This document shows, in pieces, positions 41,363 to 50,179 of a DNA stretch of 64,000 nt; position 1 is the first letter of the stretch; each line of letters begins with the position of its first letter. The notes beneath the pieces were generated by a model. It had not been told where the DNA came from. It was given only the letters and a program-made list of their open reading frames with translations, and did no database searches. The DNA lies in NCBI GenBank assembly GCA_963717475.1, contig OY970337.1:1984001-2048000 (forward strand). Reading direction: 5' to 3'. The stretch comes from AC-32 sp963717475. GTDB lineage: Bacteria > Actinomycetota > Thermoleophilia > Gaiellales > Gaiellaceae. A program made the position numbers and the translations under genes.

Positions 41363-42500
41363 TCAGGGCTCGAGGTCGTACGGGTAGTCCGTCAGAACCT
41401 CGGCCCCGTCCTGGGTGACGAGCACCAGGTCCTCGAGGCGGCAGCCGCCGTAGCCGTGGCGGTAGACCCCGGGCTCGACGGCGATCACGTCGCCGGCGAC
41501 GAGCTCACCGGGCGCGCGGCCTAGCGAGGGCTCCTCGTGGACCTCGAGGCCGACGCCGTGGCCGAGCGAGTGGTAGAAGCCGTCCTTGAGGACCTCGCCG
41601 GGCTGCTTGGAGAGCAGCGTCGGGTGGCCGGCCTCCTCGAAGACCTCGCACGAGATCCGGAAGAGCTCGCTGCCGGCAATGCCGGGCTTGACCGCGGCGA
41701 CCGAGCGCTCGAGGGCCTCGCGACAGAGGCTGGTGGTACCCGGCCAGCTCCTCGGACGGCTCGCCCACGACGAAGCAGCGGGTCATGTCCGCGAAGCAGC
41801 CGGATTCGCGGTCGCGCGGGAAGAGGTCGAGGCAGATCGGCTCGTCCGGCGCGATCGGGCCAGAGCCCATGTCGTGCCCGACGGCTGTCTGCGCGCCGTG
41901 CGAGACGATGAACTCGTCGGCGAAGGCGCCGTTCGCGGTGAACGCCTGCTCGACGGCGGTCTTGACCAGCTCGCACGTGAGCGGCTCGCCGTCGACGACG
42001 AGGTCGCCGTTGCGGCGCTCGGCGGCGCGGAAGAGCTCGCACGCGGCGGCCATGCCGGCCTCCGCGGCCCGCTGCGCCCGGCGGATGCCCGCGAGCTCGG
42101 CCTCGTTCTTGACGCGGCGGCGCGAGGTGAAGCGCTCGCGATCGGCGCTGACCTCGATGCCGTTCGCGCGCAGATGGTCGGCCACCATGACGGGGAAGGT
42201 CGGAGGCACGATCGCCGCCTCGACCCCGAAGCCGCGGGCCGCGCGGAGGGTGAGCTCGAGCTCGATCTCCTCCCGCGACAGCCCCTGCGCGTAGAGCTCG
42301 TCGATGCCGAACTCCTCGGGCGCGGAGACCTCGAGCTCGGGGGCGACCGCCTTGATCCGGTCCAGCTCGAACGAGCTCGCGAGGACGCGCTTCGTCCCGT
42401 TCCGCTCGACGTACAGGAACGGATCCGGGATCGCGATCGGCACCTCGTGCCGCATCTCGGGCGAGCGGAGCGAGTCGGCGTAGATGAGGACGTCTGCCAC
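41363..42500 (-). CDS. M24 family metallopeptidase (Xaa-Pro aminopeptidase-like), frameshifted
   Basis: The corrected protein is about 378 aa. The N-terminal creatinase-like domain (1-150) precedes the pita-bread domain with metal ligands in CLDLFPRD, SGCFADMTRCF, YHSLGHGVGLEVHEEPSL and VIAVEPGVY. One extra base at about 41726-41732 breaks the frame: AGYHQ continues as LCREALERSVAAVKPGIAG in another frame. It is followed closely by acsA. It would remove N-terminal residues next to proline or related bonds. The GTG at 42500 is the likely start. Confidence 0.85.
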
Positions 42501-42520
42501 GGCGGCCAGGATCGTACATC

Positions 42521-42526
42521 TAGACT
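42521..42526 (+). promoter_or_regulatory. -10 element TAGACT of the amidohydrolase operon
   Basis: TAGACT lies eight bases before the GTG at 42535. On the opposite strand TACGAT lies ten bases before the GTG of the M24 gene, so this short interval holds both divergent promoters. Confidence 0.4.
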
Positions 42527-42534
42527 CGCTGACC

Positions 42535-43686
42535 GTGGACGAGGTGCTCCAGAGCGCGCAGGCACTCATCTCCGGCTACGACGAGGAGCTCGCGCGGGAG
42601 CTGCCGGCGGACACCCAGATCTTCGACGCTCACGTCCACCTCGGGCACGACATCGACGGCTTCGTCGGGGACTACGACGACCTCGAGCGGATCACCGAGC
42701 GCTACGGGATCTCGCGCTGCTTCATGTTCTGCATGGACGAGCAGGATCGCCATCCCGCCTTCCAGGCGGCGAACGACCGCACGCTCGCGCATGCACGCCG
42801 CTCCGGAGGCCGGCTGATCCCGTTCGCGCGCCTCGATCTCGGCGAGCGGCCGATCGCGGAGGCGACCCGCTGCCTCGACGCCGGAGCCCGCGGGATCAAG
42901 CTCCATCCGCGGGCGCAGAAGTTCCTCTTGAACGACGAGCGGCTCGCTCCGGTGTTCGAGCTGGCAGCGAACCGGCGCGTGCCGATCCTGATCCACGGTG
43001 GGCGCGGCCTGCCGCCGATCGCCGACCACCTGGCGCGGCTCGTCGACCGCTACCCCGAGGCGCAGCTGATCATCGCCCACGCGGGAATCGCCGACCTCGC
43101 GGAGCTGGCCGGCCACTTCGGGGGGAAGGCCGGCGTCTTCTTCGACACCTCGGTCTGGAGCCCGATCGACCTCCTCAGTCTGTTCCACCTCGTCGCCCCG
43201 GAGCAGGTCGTCTACGCGTCGGACTACCCCTACGGGCAACAGCCTTCGTCGCTCCTGATCGCGGTCCGGACGGCGAAGCTCGCTGGGTTCGACGAAGAGC
43301 TGTTGCGCGGAATGCTCCACGGCAACGCGAGCCGGATCGCTGACGGCGAAGACCCGCTCGAGCCCTCGCCGCCGCGCGGCGGCGGTACCTTCTCTCAGCC
43401 CATGGCGTTCGCGCGCATCCACCAGTACCTGTCGATGGCGACGCCGCTCCTCTGGACGCGGCAGCCCGACACGATCGGGGTGCTCGGACTGGCGCTGAAT
43501 GCCTGCGCCGACCGCGACGGCCACGCCGAGGAGCGCGAGCAGATGCGGGAGCTGATCGAGGCAGCGCGAGAGCTCTGGCGCGTCTTGCCTGACCTCGACG
43601 ACGAGGCCGAGCAGCGGGTCGTCACCCGCACGACGTTTCGGCTCGTCCACCTGGCGGACATCCTGGCGGTGACCAGTGGCGCTTGA
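42535..43686 (+). CDS. amidohydrolase-family metal-dependent hydrolase
   Basis: This 383-aa protein is a TIM-barrel hydrolase of the amidohydrolase_2 type. Metal and catalytic motifs are IFDAHVHLGHD, RGIKLHPRAQ, LIIAHAGIADL and VVYASDYPYGQQ. Residues after about 285 form a helical extension not needed for the barrel. Decarboxylases and lactonases also belong to this family, so the reaction is open. Its 3' end overlaps the Fe-S subunit gene of the Mo-hydroxylase by 11 nt, so it probably acts on the same pathway. Confidence 0.85.
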   Translation: MDEVLQSAQALISGYDEELARELPADTQIFDAHVHLGHDIDGFVGDYDDLERITERYGISRCFMFCMDEQDRHPAFQAANDRTLAHARRSGGRLIPFARLDLGERPIAEATRCLDAGARGIKLHPRAQKFLLNDERLAPVFELAANRRVPILIHGGRGLPPIADHLARLVDRYPEAQLIIAHAGIADLAELAGHFGGKAGVFFDTSVWSPIDLLSLFHLVAPEQVVYASDYPYGQQPSSLLIAVRTAKLAGFDEELLRGMLHGNASRIADGEDPLEPSPPRGGGTFSQPMAFARIHQYLSMATPLLWTRQPDTIGVLGLALNACADRDGHAEEREQMRELIEAARELWRVLPDLDDEAEQRVVTRTTFRLVHLADILAVTSGA

Positions 43687-44131
43687 GCTGCGCATCAACG
43701 GTGGCACATACGAGGTCGACGTCCCGGTCGGGACGACGCTCGCCGAGGCCCTGCGCGACCAGCTCGGCCTGACCGGCACGAAAGTCGCCTGCGGCGAGGG
43801 CCACTGCGGCGCGTGCACCGTGCAGCTCGACGGCGTGCCGGTACTCTCCTGCATCACGCTCGTGCACACGGTCGGCGATCGAGAGGTGACGACGATCGAA
43901 GGCCTGCGCGACCATCCGCTCGTCGATGCGTTCGTCCAGGCCGACGCCACCCAGTGCGGCTTCTGCACGCCCGGGCAGATCGTCTCCGCGGCCGCTTTGC
44001 TGGAGGCGACGGTGCGGCCGAGCCACGATGAGATCGCGCACGCAATGTCCGGAAATCTCTGCCGCTGCGGCACGTACCCGAAGATCGAACGGGCGATCGA
44101 GGCGGTCGCCGCGAAGACGCAAGGAGGCTGA
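43676..44131 (+). CDS. molybdenum hydroxylase 2Fe-2S subunit
   Basis: This 151-aa subunit passes electrons from the molybdenum site to FAD. The first 2Fe-2S cluster uses VACGEGHCGACTV (plus LSCITL), and the second QCGFCTPG and NLCRCGTYPKI. Length is typical of XdhC/CoxS/PaoA small subunits without a Tat leader, so the enzyme is probably cytoplasmic. It is followed by the large subunit with a one-base overlap (TGATG). Confidence 0.94.
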   Translation: MALELRINGGTYEVDVPVGTTLAEALRDQLGLTGTKVACGEGHCGACTVQLDGVPVLSCITLVHTVGDREVTTIEGLRDHPLVDAFVQADATQCGFCTPGQIVSAAALLEATVRPSHDEIAHAMSGNLCRCGTYPKIERAIEAVAAKTQGG

Positions 44132-46389
44132 TGGCTCGTCTTATCCGCACCGAGAAGGAGGTCGAGGGCCGCTACACCGAGCAGTGGGTGGTGGTCGAAG
44201 AGGACGCTCTCGAGCAATGGCCCGAGGGGCCGCTGCAGACGGTCGGCCGCCCGGCGATCCGGGTCGACGCCTTGGCCCGCGCGCGCGGCGAGGCCCGCTA
44301 CACGCAGGACCTGCGTCTGCCCGGGATGCTGCACGCCGCCGTGCTGCGCTCGCCTCACGCGCGCGCACGTGTGGAGAAGCTCGACCTCGAGCCCGCACGG
44401 GAATTGCCCGGCGTCCGCGCGGTGATCGGCCCGAGCGACCTCGACGTCCTCACCAAGGAGCCGAACTACGAGGGCGAGGCGATCGCAGCCGTCGCCGCCG
44501 ACACGGTCGCGCAGGCGAGGGCCGCGGTCGAGGCGATCGACGTCGAGTGGGACGTGCTCGAGCCGTTGCTCGACGCCGACCAGGCGCTTGCCCAGGAATC
44601 CTTCGTCACCGACCCGCGGAACTACGAGCGCGGCGACGTCGAGCGCGGCCTCGCCGAGGCCGACGCCGTCGTCGAGGCCGAGTACCGCACCCAGAGCGTC
44701 CTGCACAACGCGCTCGAGACGCACCAGTCGGCGTGCGAATGGGAAGGCGACACGCTCAACGTCTACACGTCCACGCAGTTCCTCTGGGGCGTCCGCGACG
44801 AGGTCGCCAAGGAGTTCTCGCTACCGAAGGACAAGGTGCGCGTGATCTGCCGCTTCATGGGCGGCGGCTTCGGCGCGAAGGGCTCGGCAGGGGATTACAC
44901 GATGGTCGCCGCCGAGCTGGCGAAGCGGACCGGGCGGCCCGTCCATTGCCGGCTCGACCGCCGCGAGGAGAACGTCAACTCCGGCAACCGCAACCCGACG
45001 ATCCAGAAGCTGCGCCTCGGCGCGCGCTCGGATGGGACGCTGACGGCGATCGACGCCGAGTACGAGTGCCTGCTCGGCTGGGACGGCTGGCTCCCGCCGA
45101 CCGCCGGTCCCGCGCAGATGCTCTACGCCTGCGAGAACGTGAGAACGGTCGAGCGGGGCGTGCGGCTGAACACGCCTCCGATGGACGCGTTTCGCGCGCC
45201 CGGCTTCGTCGAGGGGACCTTCGGCCTCGAGTGCGCGCTCGACGAGCTCGCGGCAAAGCTCGACCTCGACCCGCTCGAGGTGCGGCGCCTCAACCACGCC
45301 GACCACGATCCGATGGACGATCGGCCCTTCTCGGCGAAGGAGCTGATGGAGTGCTACCGCCGCGCCGCGCCGCAGTGGGAGCGCCGACAGGAAGTGCGCG
45401 CGCGCAGCGAAGGGCCGTGGCAGCGCGGCGTCGGGCTCGCGACGCAGCTCTGGTACGGCGGCGGTGGCCCGCCCTCGTACGCCTGGGTGCGGCTGGGCGG
45501 CGACGGGACCGTCACGGTCGTGACCGCGATGCAGGACATCGGCACCGGCACGCGCACGGCGATGGCGCAGATCGCGGCCGAGGAGCTCGGCATCCCGCTC
45601 GAGCGCGTGACCGTCGAGCTCGGCGACACGGCACACGGCCCGTACGCGACCGTGTCAGGCGGCTCGTCGACCGTCCCCTCCGTCGGCCCGGCCGTCCGTT
45701 CCGCGGCGGCAGACGTGGCAAGGCAGCTGATCGAGATCGCAGCGCAGCGCTTCGAGACCGAGGAGCGCGTCCTCAGGCTCGAGAACGGCAAGATCGTCAG
45801 CGACCTCGGCGGCTCGTGGGCGATCGAGGACGTGACGGGCCTGCTCGAGGACGGCCAGATCCTCGGCAACGGCGCCCGCGGGCCGAACCCGACCGGGATG
45901 CGCGTGCTGACGTTCGGGATCCAGGTGGCCGAAGTCGCCGTCGACGTCGAGACCGGCGAGGTCGTCGTCGAGCGGATCTACGCCGTTCACGACGTCGGCC
46001 GCGTGATCAACCCGCTCGGCGCCGAGAGCCAGATCGAGGGCGGGATCATCCAGGCAATCGGCCACACGCTCTCCGAGCGGCGGCTGCTCGACCCGCGCAC
46101 CGGCAAAGTGCTGACGCGGACGCTCGACTCGTACAAGCTGCCGACCTTCGCCGACGTGCCCGAGATCGTCGCGGAGCTGGTCGACAAGCCCGACTCGCAC
46201 CTGACGAACCTCGGCGCCAAGGGACTGGGAGAGCCGCCGATCGTCCCGACGGCCGCGGCGATCGTCAACGCGATCCGCGACGCGACCGGGGCCGACATCC
46301 GCGAGATCCCGGTCGACCGCGAGACGATGTTGCGCGAGCTGGCCGAGGCGCGCAAGAAGGAGAAGGGTGCAGCTCCGGCAGCCGTCTAG
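44131..46389 (+). CDS. molybdenum hydroxylase large (Mo-cofactor) subunit
   Basis: This 752-aa subunit binds molybdopterin cytosine dinucleotide and the substrate. Motifs include the FMGGGFGAKG loop, PPMDAFRAPGFVEGTFGLE, MQDIGTGTRTAMAQ and the catalytic glutamate in GLGEPPIVPTAAAI. It lacks the AYxCSFR loop of carbon monoxide dehydrogenase, so it is not CoxL. It belongs to the xanthine/aldehyde oxidoreductase group. Substrate cannot be read from sequence; the FAD partner suggests an aldehyde oxidoreductase. Confidence 0.92.
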   Translation: MARLIRTEKEVEGRYTEQWVVVEEDALEQWPEGPLQTVGRPAIRVDALARARGEARYTQDLRLPGMLHAAVLRSPHARARVEKLDLEPARELPGVRAVIGPSDLDVLTKEPNYEGEAIAAVAADTVAQARAAVEAIDVEWDVLEPLLDADQALAQESFVTDPRNYERGDVERGLAEADAVVEAEYRTQSVLHNALETHQSACEWEGDTLNVYTSTQFLWGVRDEVAKEFSLPKDKVRVICRFMGGGFGAKGSAGDYTMVAAELAKRTGRPVHCRLDRREENVNSGNRNPTIQKLRLGARSDGTLTAIDAEYECLLGWDGWLPPTAGPAQMLYACENVRTVERGVRLNTPPMDAFRAPGFVEGTFGLECALDELAAKLDLDPLEVRRLNHADHDPMDDRPFSAKELMECYRRAAPQWERRQEVRARSEGPWQRGVGLATQLWYGGGGPPSYAWVRLGGDGTVTVVTAMQDIGTGTRTAMAQIAAEELGIPLERVTVELGDTAHGPYATVSGGSSTVPSVGPAVRSAAADVARQLIEIAAQRFETEERVLRLENGKIVSDLGGSWAIEDVTGLLEDGQILGNGARGPNPTGMRVLTFGIQVAEVAVDVETGEVVVERIYAVHDVGRVINPLGAESQIEGGIIQAIGHTLSERRLLDPRTGKVLTRTLDSYKLPTFADVPEIVAELVDKPDSHLTNLGAKGLGEPPIVPTAAAIVNAIRDATGADIREIPVDRETMLRELAEARKKEKGAAPAAV

Positions 46390-47188
46390 CCTCCAGGAGC
46401 TGGACGGCGGGCTGCCGCTCGCCGGCGGGACGGAGGTCGTCCCTCTGCTCCGCGACGGGCTCGTCGAGGCGGAGACGCTCGTCGACATCCGCGGCGTGGT
46501 TCCGCGCGGGGTCGAGGGCACGACGATCGGCGCAGGCACGACGCTGGCCGAGCTCGAGGTCGATCCCGAGATACCCGAAGCGCTCCGAGAGGCCTGCCGG
46601 TTGGCGGCGTCTCCGCAGCTTCGCTCGATGGGGACGATCGGCGGCAATCTGCTCCAGGCGACCCGCTGCTGGTACTGGCGACTGAAGTACCCGTGCTTCC
46701 TGCATGGCGGCGACGTCTGCCACGCGCGCCAGGGCGAGCACCGCGAGCACGCGATCTTCGGCAACGAGCGCTGCGCCTCGGCGCATCCGTCGGATCCGGC
46801 GGCGGCGCTTTTGGCGCTCGGCACGCGGCTGCGAACCGACCGGCGGGAGCTGGCGCTGGCCGAGCTGTACCGCTTGCCGACCGAGGACGACCGCAGCACG
46901 ACGACGCTCGAGCCGGGAGAGCTGATCCTCGAGCTCGAGGTTCCGCGGCCGGAGGCGAGCACGTACCTGAAGGCGATGGACCGCGCCCGCTGGGCGTTCC
47001 CGCTCGTGGGCGTGGCCGCGGCTCGCTTCGCCGACGGCGTCCGGCTCGCGCTGGCCGGCGTGGCGCCGATCCCGTGGGCCCTCGACTCGCCGGACGCGCT
47101 GGAGTCCGCGACGCCCCTCCCGGGCACGGCGTACAAGGTCGAGCTCGCCCGTCCGCTGATCCGGCGAGCCCTCGAAGCCGTTGCGTGA
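46367..47188 (+). CDS. molybdenum hydroxylase FAD subunit with 4Fe-4S-type cysteines
   Basis: This 273-aa subunit passes electrons on to an acceptor. The FAD motifs are LAGGTEVVPLL and TIGGNLLQ. Unusually it has four cysteines in the pattern TRCWYWRLKYPCFLHGGDVC and then NERCASAHPSDPAAAL. This matches the extra 4Fe-4S cluster of the PaoB/YagS subunit of aldehyde oxidoreductases. CoxM and XdhB-type proteins lack it. The gene overlaps the large-subunit gene by 23 nt. Confidence 0.88.
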   Translation: MQLRQPSSLQELDGGLPLAGGTEVVPLLRDGLVEAETLVDIRGVVPRGVEGTTIGAGTTLAELEVDPEIPEALREACRLAASPQLRSMGTIGGNLLQATRCWYWRLKYPCFLHGGDVCHARQGEHREHAIFGNERCASAHPSDPAAALLALGTRLRTDRRELALAELYRLPTEDDRSTTTLEPGELILELEVPRPEASTYLKAMDRARWAFPLVGVAAARFADGVRLALAGVAPIPWALDSPDALESATPLPGTAYKVELARPLIRRALEAVA

Positions 47189-47192
47189 TTCG

Positions 47193-47224
47193 TCACGGTG
47201 CCTGGCACCGTGACGAGAGTGTGA
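47193..47224 (-). repeat. 32-bp palindromic repeat, copy B
   Basis: The reverse complement is identical to copy A at 3114-3145. The palindrome TCACGGTGCC-T-GGCACCGTGA is at 47193-47213 and the CGAGAGTGTGA tail at 47214-47224. It starts four bases after the stop of the FAD subunit gene. Confidence 0.9.
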
Positions 47225-47260
47225 AATCGCCTGCAACGGGCGCACCTCCTGGGAGCGGCG

Positions 47261-47290
47261 TCACACTTCTGTTTCTGTGCCTGGCACCGG
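47261..47290 (+). repeat. diverged palindromic repeat, copy C, at the MobA/MocA-like start
   Basis: TCACACT (47261-47267) and GTGCC-T-GGCAC (47277-47287) are conserved, while the arms of the palindrome are shorter than in copies A and B. It faces copy B across 36 bp. The first GTG of the core is the likely start codon of the nucleotidyltransferase gene. Confidence 0.7.
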
Positions 47291-47792
47291 GACATGGGCG
47301 ATCGTGCTCGCGGCCGGGGCGGCCACGCGGTTCGGGTCGCCCAAGCAAGCGCTCCTGCTCGAGCCGGTACTCGAGCGCGTGCGCGCCAGTTCCGTCGACG
47401 GCGTGCTCGTCGTCCTCGGTGCGCACGAGGTCGAGACGAGCGCGCCGGCCGTCCACTGTCGCAACTGGGAGCGCGGGCCGGGCGCTTCTCTGCGCTGCGG
47501 CCTGCACGCGCTCGACGAGCAGGTCGAGGCCGCGGTCGTCATCCTCGGCGACGGGCCGGACCTCTCGCCTGAGGCCGTCGACCGCGTGATCGCGGCCTGG
47601 CGGGCCGGCGCCGGGCCGGTCGTCGCGGCCACGTACGGCGGCACGAGGCTGCATCCCGTCCTGCTCGCGAGGGCCGTTTGGAGCCAGATCCCGGACGAGG
47701 GCGCCCGCAGCCTCGACGCCGTCCTCGTTCCGTGCGACGATCTAGGACCTCCAGGAGACGTCGATTTCACCGATCAAGTCCCCTGGAGCTGA
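47277..47792 (+). CDS. MobA/MocA-like molybdenum cofactor nucleotidyltransferase
   Basis: This 171-aa NTP transferase has the N-terminal AIVLAAGAATRFGSPKQAL motif, with the Rossmann G-rich loop and the lysine that contacts the nucleotide, and a GDGPDLSPE motif in place of GDMP. Such proteins add CMP or GMP to molybdopterin; MCD is the cofactor of the adjacent hydroxylase, so a MocA role is most likely. The start must be near 47277 because the first strand begins at codon 7. That GTG lies inside repeat copy C. Confidence 0.82.
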   Translation: MPGTGTWAIVLAAGAATRFGSPKQALLLEPVLERVRASSVDGVLVVLGAHEVETSAPAVHCRNWERGPGASLRCGLHALDEQVEAAVVILGDGPDLSPEAVDRVIAAWRAGAGPVVAATYGGTRLHPVLLARAVWSQIPDEGARSLDAVLVPCDDLGPPGDVDFTDQVPWS

Positions 47793-47796
47793 CGCC

Positions 47797-48480
47797 GTGG
47801 AGCTTGCGAGACCGCTAGATCCCTCTCCTGCCGAGAAGCCTTCCGTGCTGGCCGGGCTGCGCCTGCAGCGCAAGCTGACCGTGGAGAAGGCCGCCAAACG
47901 CGCCGCCCTCTGGCCGGACCAGGTCGAGTGGCTCGAGGAAGGCCGCCTTTACCGCTTCCCGACCAGCGAGGCCGCTGTCCTCGCCCTGCTTCGCTACGCG
48001 ACCTCGCTCGGGATCGACCATCGCGAGGCCCGGCGCCTGGCCGGCCTCCCGGTCGAGCCGCCCCCGACGCGCCGGTTTGGGCGCTGGCTCGCCGCCGGCG
48101 CCGCCGCCGCGCTCGTCGCGACGCTCCTGACCGCGACCTTCGTCGGCTTCGGAAACGGGTCGACGCAGGCGAGCAAGGCGGCCGCGCTGCTCCCGGCTCC
48201 CTGGAAGATCAGCGTCGACGTCCTCAACGGCAGCGGCGATATCAACTACACGCGCCAGGTCGCGACGCATGTCGGCTCGTTCGGCTACCGCATCGGGCAC
48301 GTGACGAAGGCGAACCGCTTCGGCTACAAGCAGACGGTCATCTACTTCGAGCCCGGCGGAGAGGCGCTCGCCCGCCGGCTCGCGTCCCAGCTCGGCTGCG
48401 GCACCATCAGCCCGCTCCCGGGCGGCCGCGACGCGCACCGGCTGGTCGTGATCACGGGCCCGCCCAGCCCGGCCTGCTGA
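47797..48480 (+). CDS. RodZ-like HTH protein with LytR_C domain
   Basis: This 227-aa protein has a cytoplasmic HTH_25-type helix-turn-helix at residues 15-80 (LRLQRKLTVEKAAKRAALWP and VEWLEEGRLYRFP). One transmembrane helix follows at about 95-120 (WLAAGAAAALVATLLTATFV). The exterior LytR_C domain is at about 135-225 (ISVDVLNGSGDINYTRQVA). The HTH plus single helix is the layout of the cell-shape protein RodZ, but the C-terminal domain is that found behind LytR-CpsA-Psr proteins. It starts four bases after the MocA-like gene, so cotranscription is likely. Confidence 0.82.
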   Translation: MELARPLDPSPAEKPSVLAGLRLQRKLTVEKAAKRAALWPDQVEWLEEGRLYRFPTSEAAVLALLRYATSLGIDHREARRLAGLPVEPPPTRRFGRWLAAGAAAALVATLLTATFVGFGNGSTQASKAAALLPAPWKISVDVLNGSGDINYTRQVATHVGSFGYRIGHVTKANRFGYKQTVIYFEPGGEALARRLASQLGCGTISPLPGGRDAHRLVVITGPPSPAC

Positions 48481-48498
48481 GCCCGACCTGCTGACGGG

Positions 48499-48732
48499 CT
48501 AGAGCGGCGTCCGCAGCGCCGCGAGCTTCTGCTTGAGCTCGGGCGGCATCTCTTCGACGACCGACTGGCGGACGAATTGCCGGATCTGCTCCTCGAAGAC
48601 GTAGCGCTTGCGGCAGTAGCTGCATCCCTCGAGGTGCCGCTCCGCTTCGGCCCGCTCCTCGTCGCTCAGCACGCGGTCGAGGTACGGCTGCAGGAGCTCC
48701 TCGCACTTCTCGCAGTCGTCCCAGCTCGATTC
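48499..48732 (-). CDS. zinc-binding anti-sigma factor (RsrA-like), start unresolved
   Basis: The frame reads SSWDDCEKCEELLQPYLDRV, then AERHLEGCSYCRKRY and ends AALRTPL. The HxxxCxxC motif with upstream cysteines is that of ZAS/RsrA anti-sigma factors, which release their sigma on oxidation. About 75 residues are coding. In this frame no ATG, GTG, TTG or CTG exists between the domain and an upstream stop, so a start cannot be set; a one-base error near 48735-48760 is likely. The gene follows the sigma gene by less than 60 nt. Confidence 0.7.
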   Translation of the reverse strand, partial: ESSWDDCEKCEELLQPYLDRVLSDEERAEAERHLEGCSYCRKRYVFEEQIRQFVRQSVVEEMPPELKQKLAALRTPL

Positions 48733-48788
48733 CCGCTCCCGGCGCCGGCAAAGTCGCCGACCTCCGCTCCTTGGCGGCTCCGTCGAGC

Positions 48789-49391
48789 CTACGCCCGATG
48801 ACCTAGCTCATGAGACGCGCTCCCGACGGCGCGATCCGCGAGCTCGTGCTTGAGGATCCGGCGTCCCCGGTGCAACCGCGACATCACCGTTCCGATCGGG
48901 ATCTCGAGGATCTGCGCCGCGTCGGCGTAGCTGAAGTCGCCGATGTCCACGAGGACGATCACGTCGCGGAAGTCGTGCGGCACCGCCGAGAGGGCGGCGA
49001 CCGCGTCGTCCTGCGAGAGCCGGTCGTCGACGCGGCCCTCGGCCGAGCCCCCATCCTCCTCGAGCTTGTTGTAGAGGAAGTAGTCGCCTTCCTCGAGCGG
49101 CTGGGTGTCGGGTGCCCGCTGGACCCGCCGGCCGCGGTCGATGTTCAGGTTGGTCAGGATCCGGAGGAGCCAGGCGCGCATGTTGGTGCCAGGCTGGAAG
49201 GAGCGCCACGAGCGAAACGCCCTCGCATACGTCTCCTGCATCAAGTCCTCGGCTTCTTCGCGCGTGGACACGAGCCTCCTTGCGACACGGTACACCTGGT
49301 CGGCCAGTTCGAGCGCCTCCTCCTCGAAGCGCACGCGGTCGCGAGCCTCCTCGGCCAGCCTCCTCGCGTCCACTTCGGGGGCGTCGCTCAT
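48789..49391 (-). CDS. ECF sigma factor, SigR/RpoE-like
   Basis: This 200-aa sigma factor has region 2 (LVSTREEAEDLMQETYARAF and WLLRILTNLNIDRGR) and region 4 (SYADAAQILEIPIGTVMSRL). A zinc anti-sigma follows it. The sequence is close to SigR of actinobacteria, the thiol-oxidative stress sigma factor. TAGGGT (49405 to 49400) lies eight bases before the ATG. Confidence 0.92.
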   Translation of the reverse strand: MSDAPEVDARRLAEEARDRVRFEEEALELADQVYRVARRLVSTREEAEDLMQETYARAFRSWRSFQPGTNMRAWLLRILTNLNIDRGRRVQRAPDTQPLEEGDYFLYNKLEEDGGSAEGRVDDRLSQDDAVAALSAVPHDFRDVIVLVDIGDFSYADAAQILEIPIGTVMSRLHRGRRILKHELADRAVGSASHELGHRA

Positions 49392-49490
49392 CGCCGGCCA
49401 CCCTAGCTGACGATGCTCTTTGCAACGACCCTCGCTCCGCGCGCATTCCCCCGCCGGTTAGCGCGGGCGCGGATCGGGTAGCCCTGGCCC

Positions 49491-49937
49491 ATGGAAGGCT
49501 ACGAAGTCATCACCAGCGACGAGCACAAGCTCGGCAGCGTCGTCGAGGTCAAGGGAGACAATCTGATCGTCGAGCGCGGGCTCTTGCGCAAGACCCGCCA
49601 CGCGATCCCGAAGGTCTTCGCGGAGGAGGACGGCGCGGAGCAGGTCGTCCGGTTGACCGTGAGCGAGGAGCTCGTCGACAACTCGCCGAAGCTCGAAGAC
49701 GGCGAGGTCGACGAGCAAGCCGTCGCGCGGCACTACGGGCTCGCCGCGGGCGATCCGGCGCCGGAGACGCTGGGCTACGGAGAGCTGCGGCCGGACGACC
49801 CGGCCCGCTCGGCCGAGGACGACCAGGTTCGGGCCGGGATGGAGCCGACGCCGCAGCAGCGCGTGCGAATCCGCGAGGGAGTCGAGGAGCCCGGCTTGCA
49901 GGGCAAGCCTCTGATCCCGCCCGACACGGACGCGTAG
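49491..49937 (+). CDS. PRC-barrel-like small protein (DUF2171-like)
   Basis: The first 70 residues, beginning MEGYEVITSDEHKLGSVVEV, form a beta-rich barrel of the PRC/DUF2171 type, in which a core segment reads KGDNLIVERGLL. The rest is acidic and looks disordered. Such proteins are common in actinobacteria and of unknown function. It stands alone between the SigR-like gene and the convergent HMA gene. Confidence 0.7.
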   Translation: MEGYEVITSDEHKLGSVVEVKGDNLIVERGLLRKTRHAIPKVFAEEDGAEQVVRLTVSEELVDNSPKLEDGEVDEQAVARHYGLAAGDPAPETLGYGELRPDDPARSAEDDQVRAGMEPTPQQRVRIREGVEEPGLQGKPLIPPDTDA

Positions 49938-49963
49938 AACGCCTCGCCGCCGCGGCGGACGCC

Positions 49964-50179
49964 CTAGACGGGCTCGGTTTCCCGGAAGCCGGCGCGGGCG
50001 AGGTCCGCGAGGATCGCCTCGCGGCTCGTCCGCTCCTCGTCCCAGGTGAGCTGCACCTGGCCCATCAGGTTCGCGATCGCCTGCTCGAGGCCGTCGTGGC
50101 CCTGGAGCGCGCCGCCCAGGCGCATGACGCAGCGCTCGCAGCGGATGCCGCTGACCTGAATCGTCTCCGAGCGGGTCAC
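49964..50179 (-). CDS. heavy-metal-associated (HMA) domain protein
   Basis: This 71-aa protein is one HMA domain. The metal site is SGIRCERCVMRL near residue 13, with the two cysteines in CxxC spacing. It is probably a copper chaperone-like protein or a redox variant. The GTG start overlaps the stop of the carboxylate-amine ligase gene (GTGA). Confidence 0.82.
   Translation of the reverse strand: MTRSETIQVSGIRCERCVMRLGGALQGHDGLEQAIANLMGQVQLTWDEERTSREAILADLARAGFRETEPV

Noticed and set aside
44131..46389. Carbon monoxide dehydrogenase large subunit
   Set aside because: The AYxCSFR active-site loop of CoxL is absent and the FAD subunit has YagS-like cysteines.
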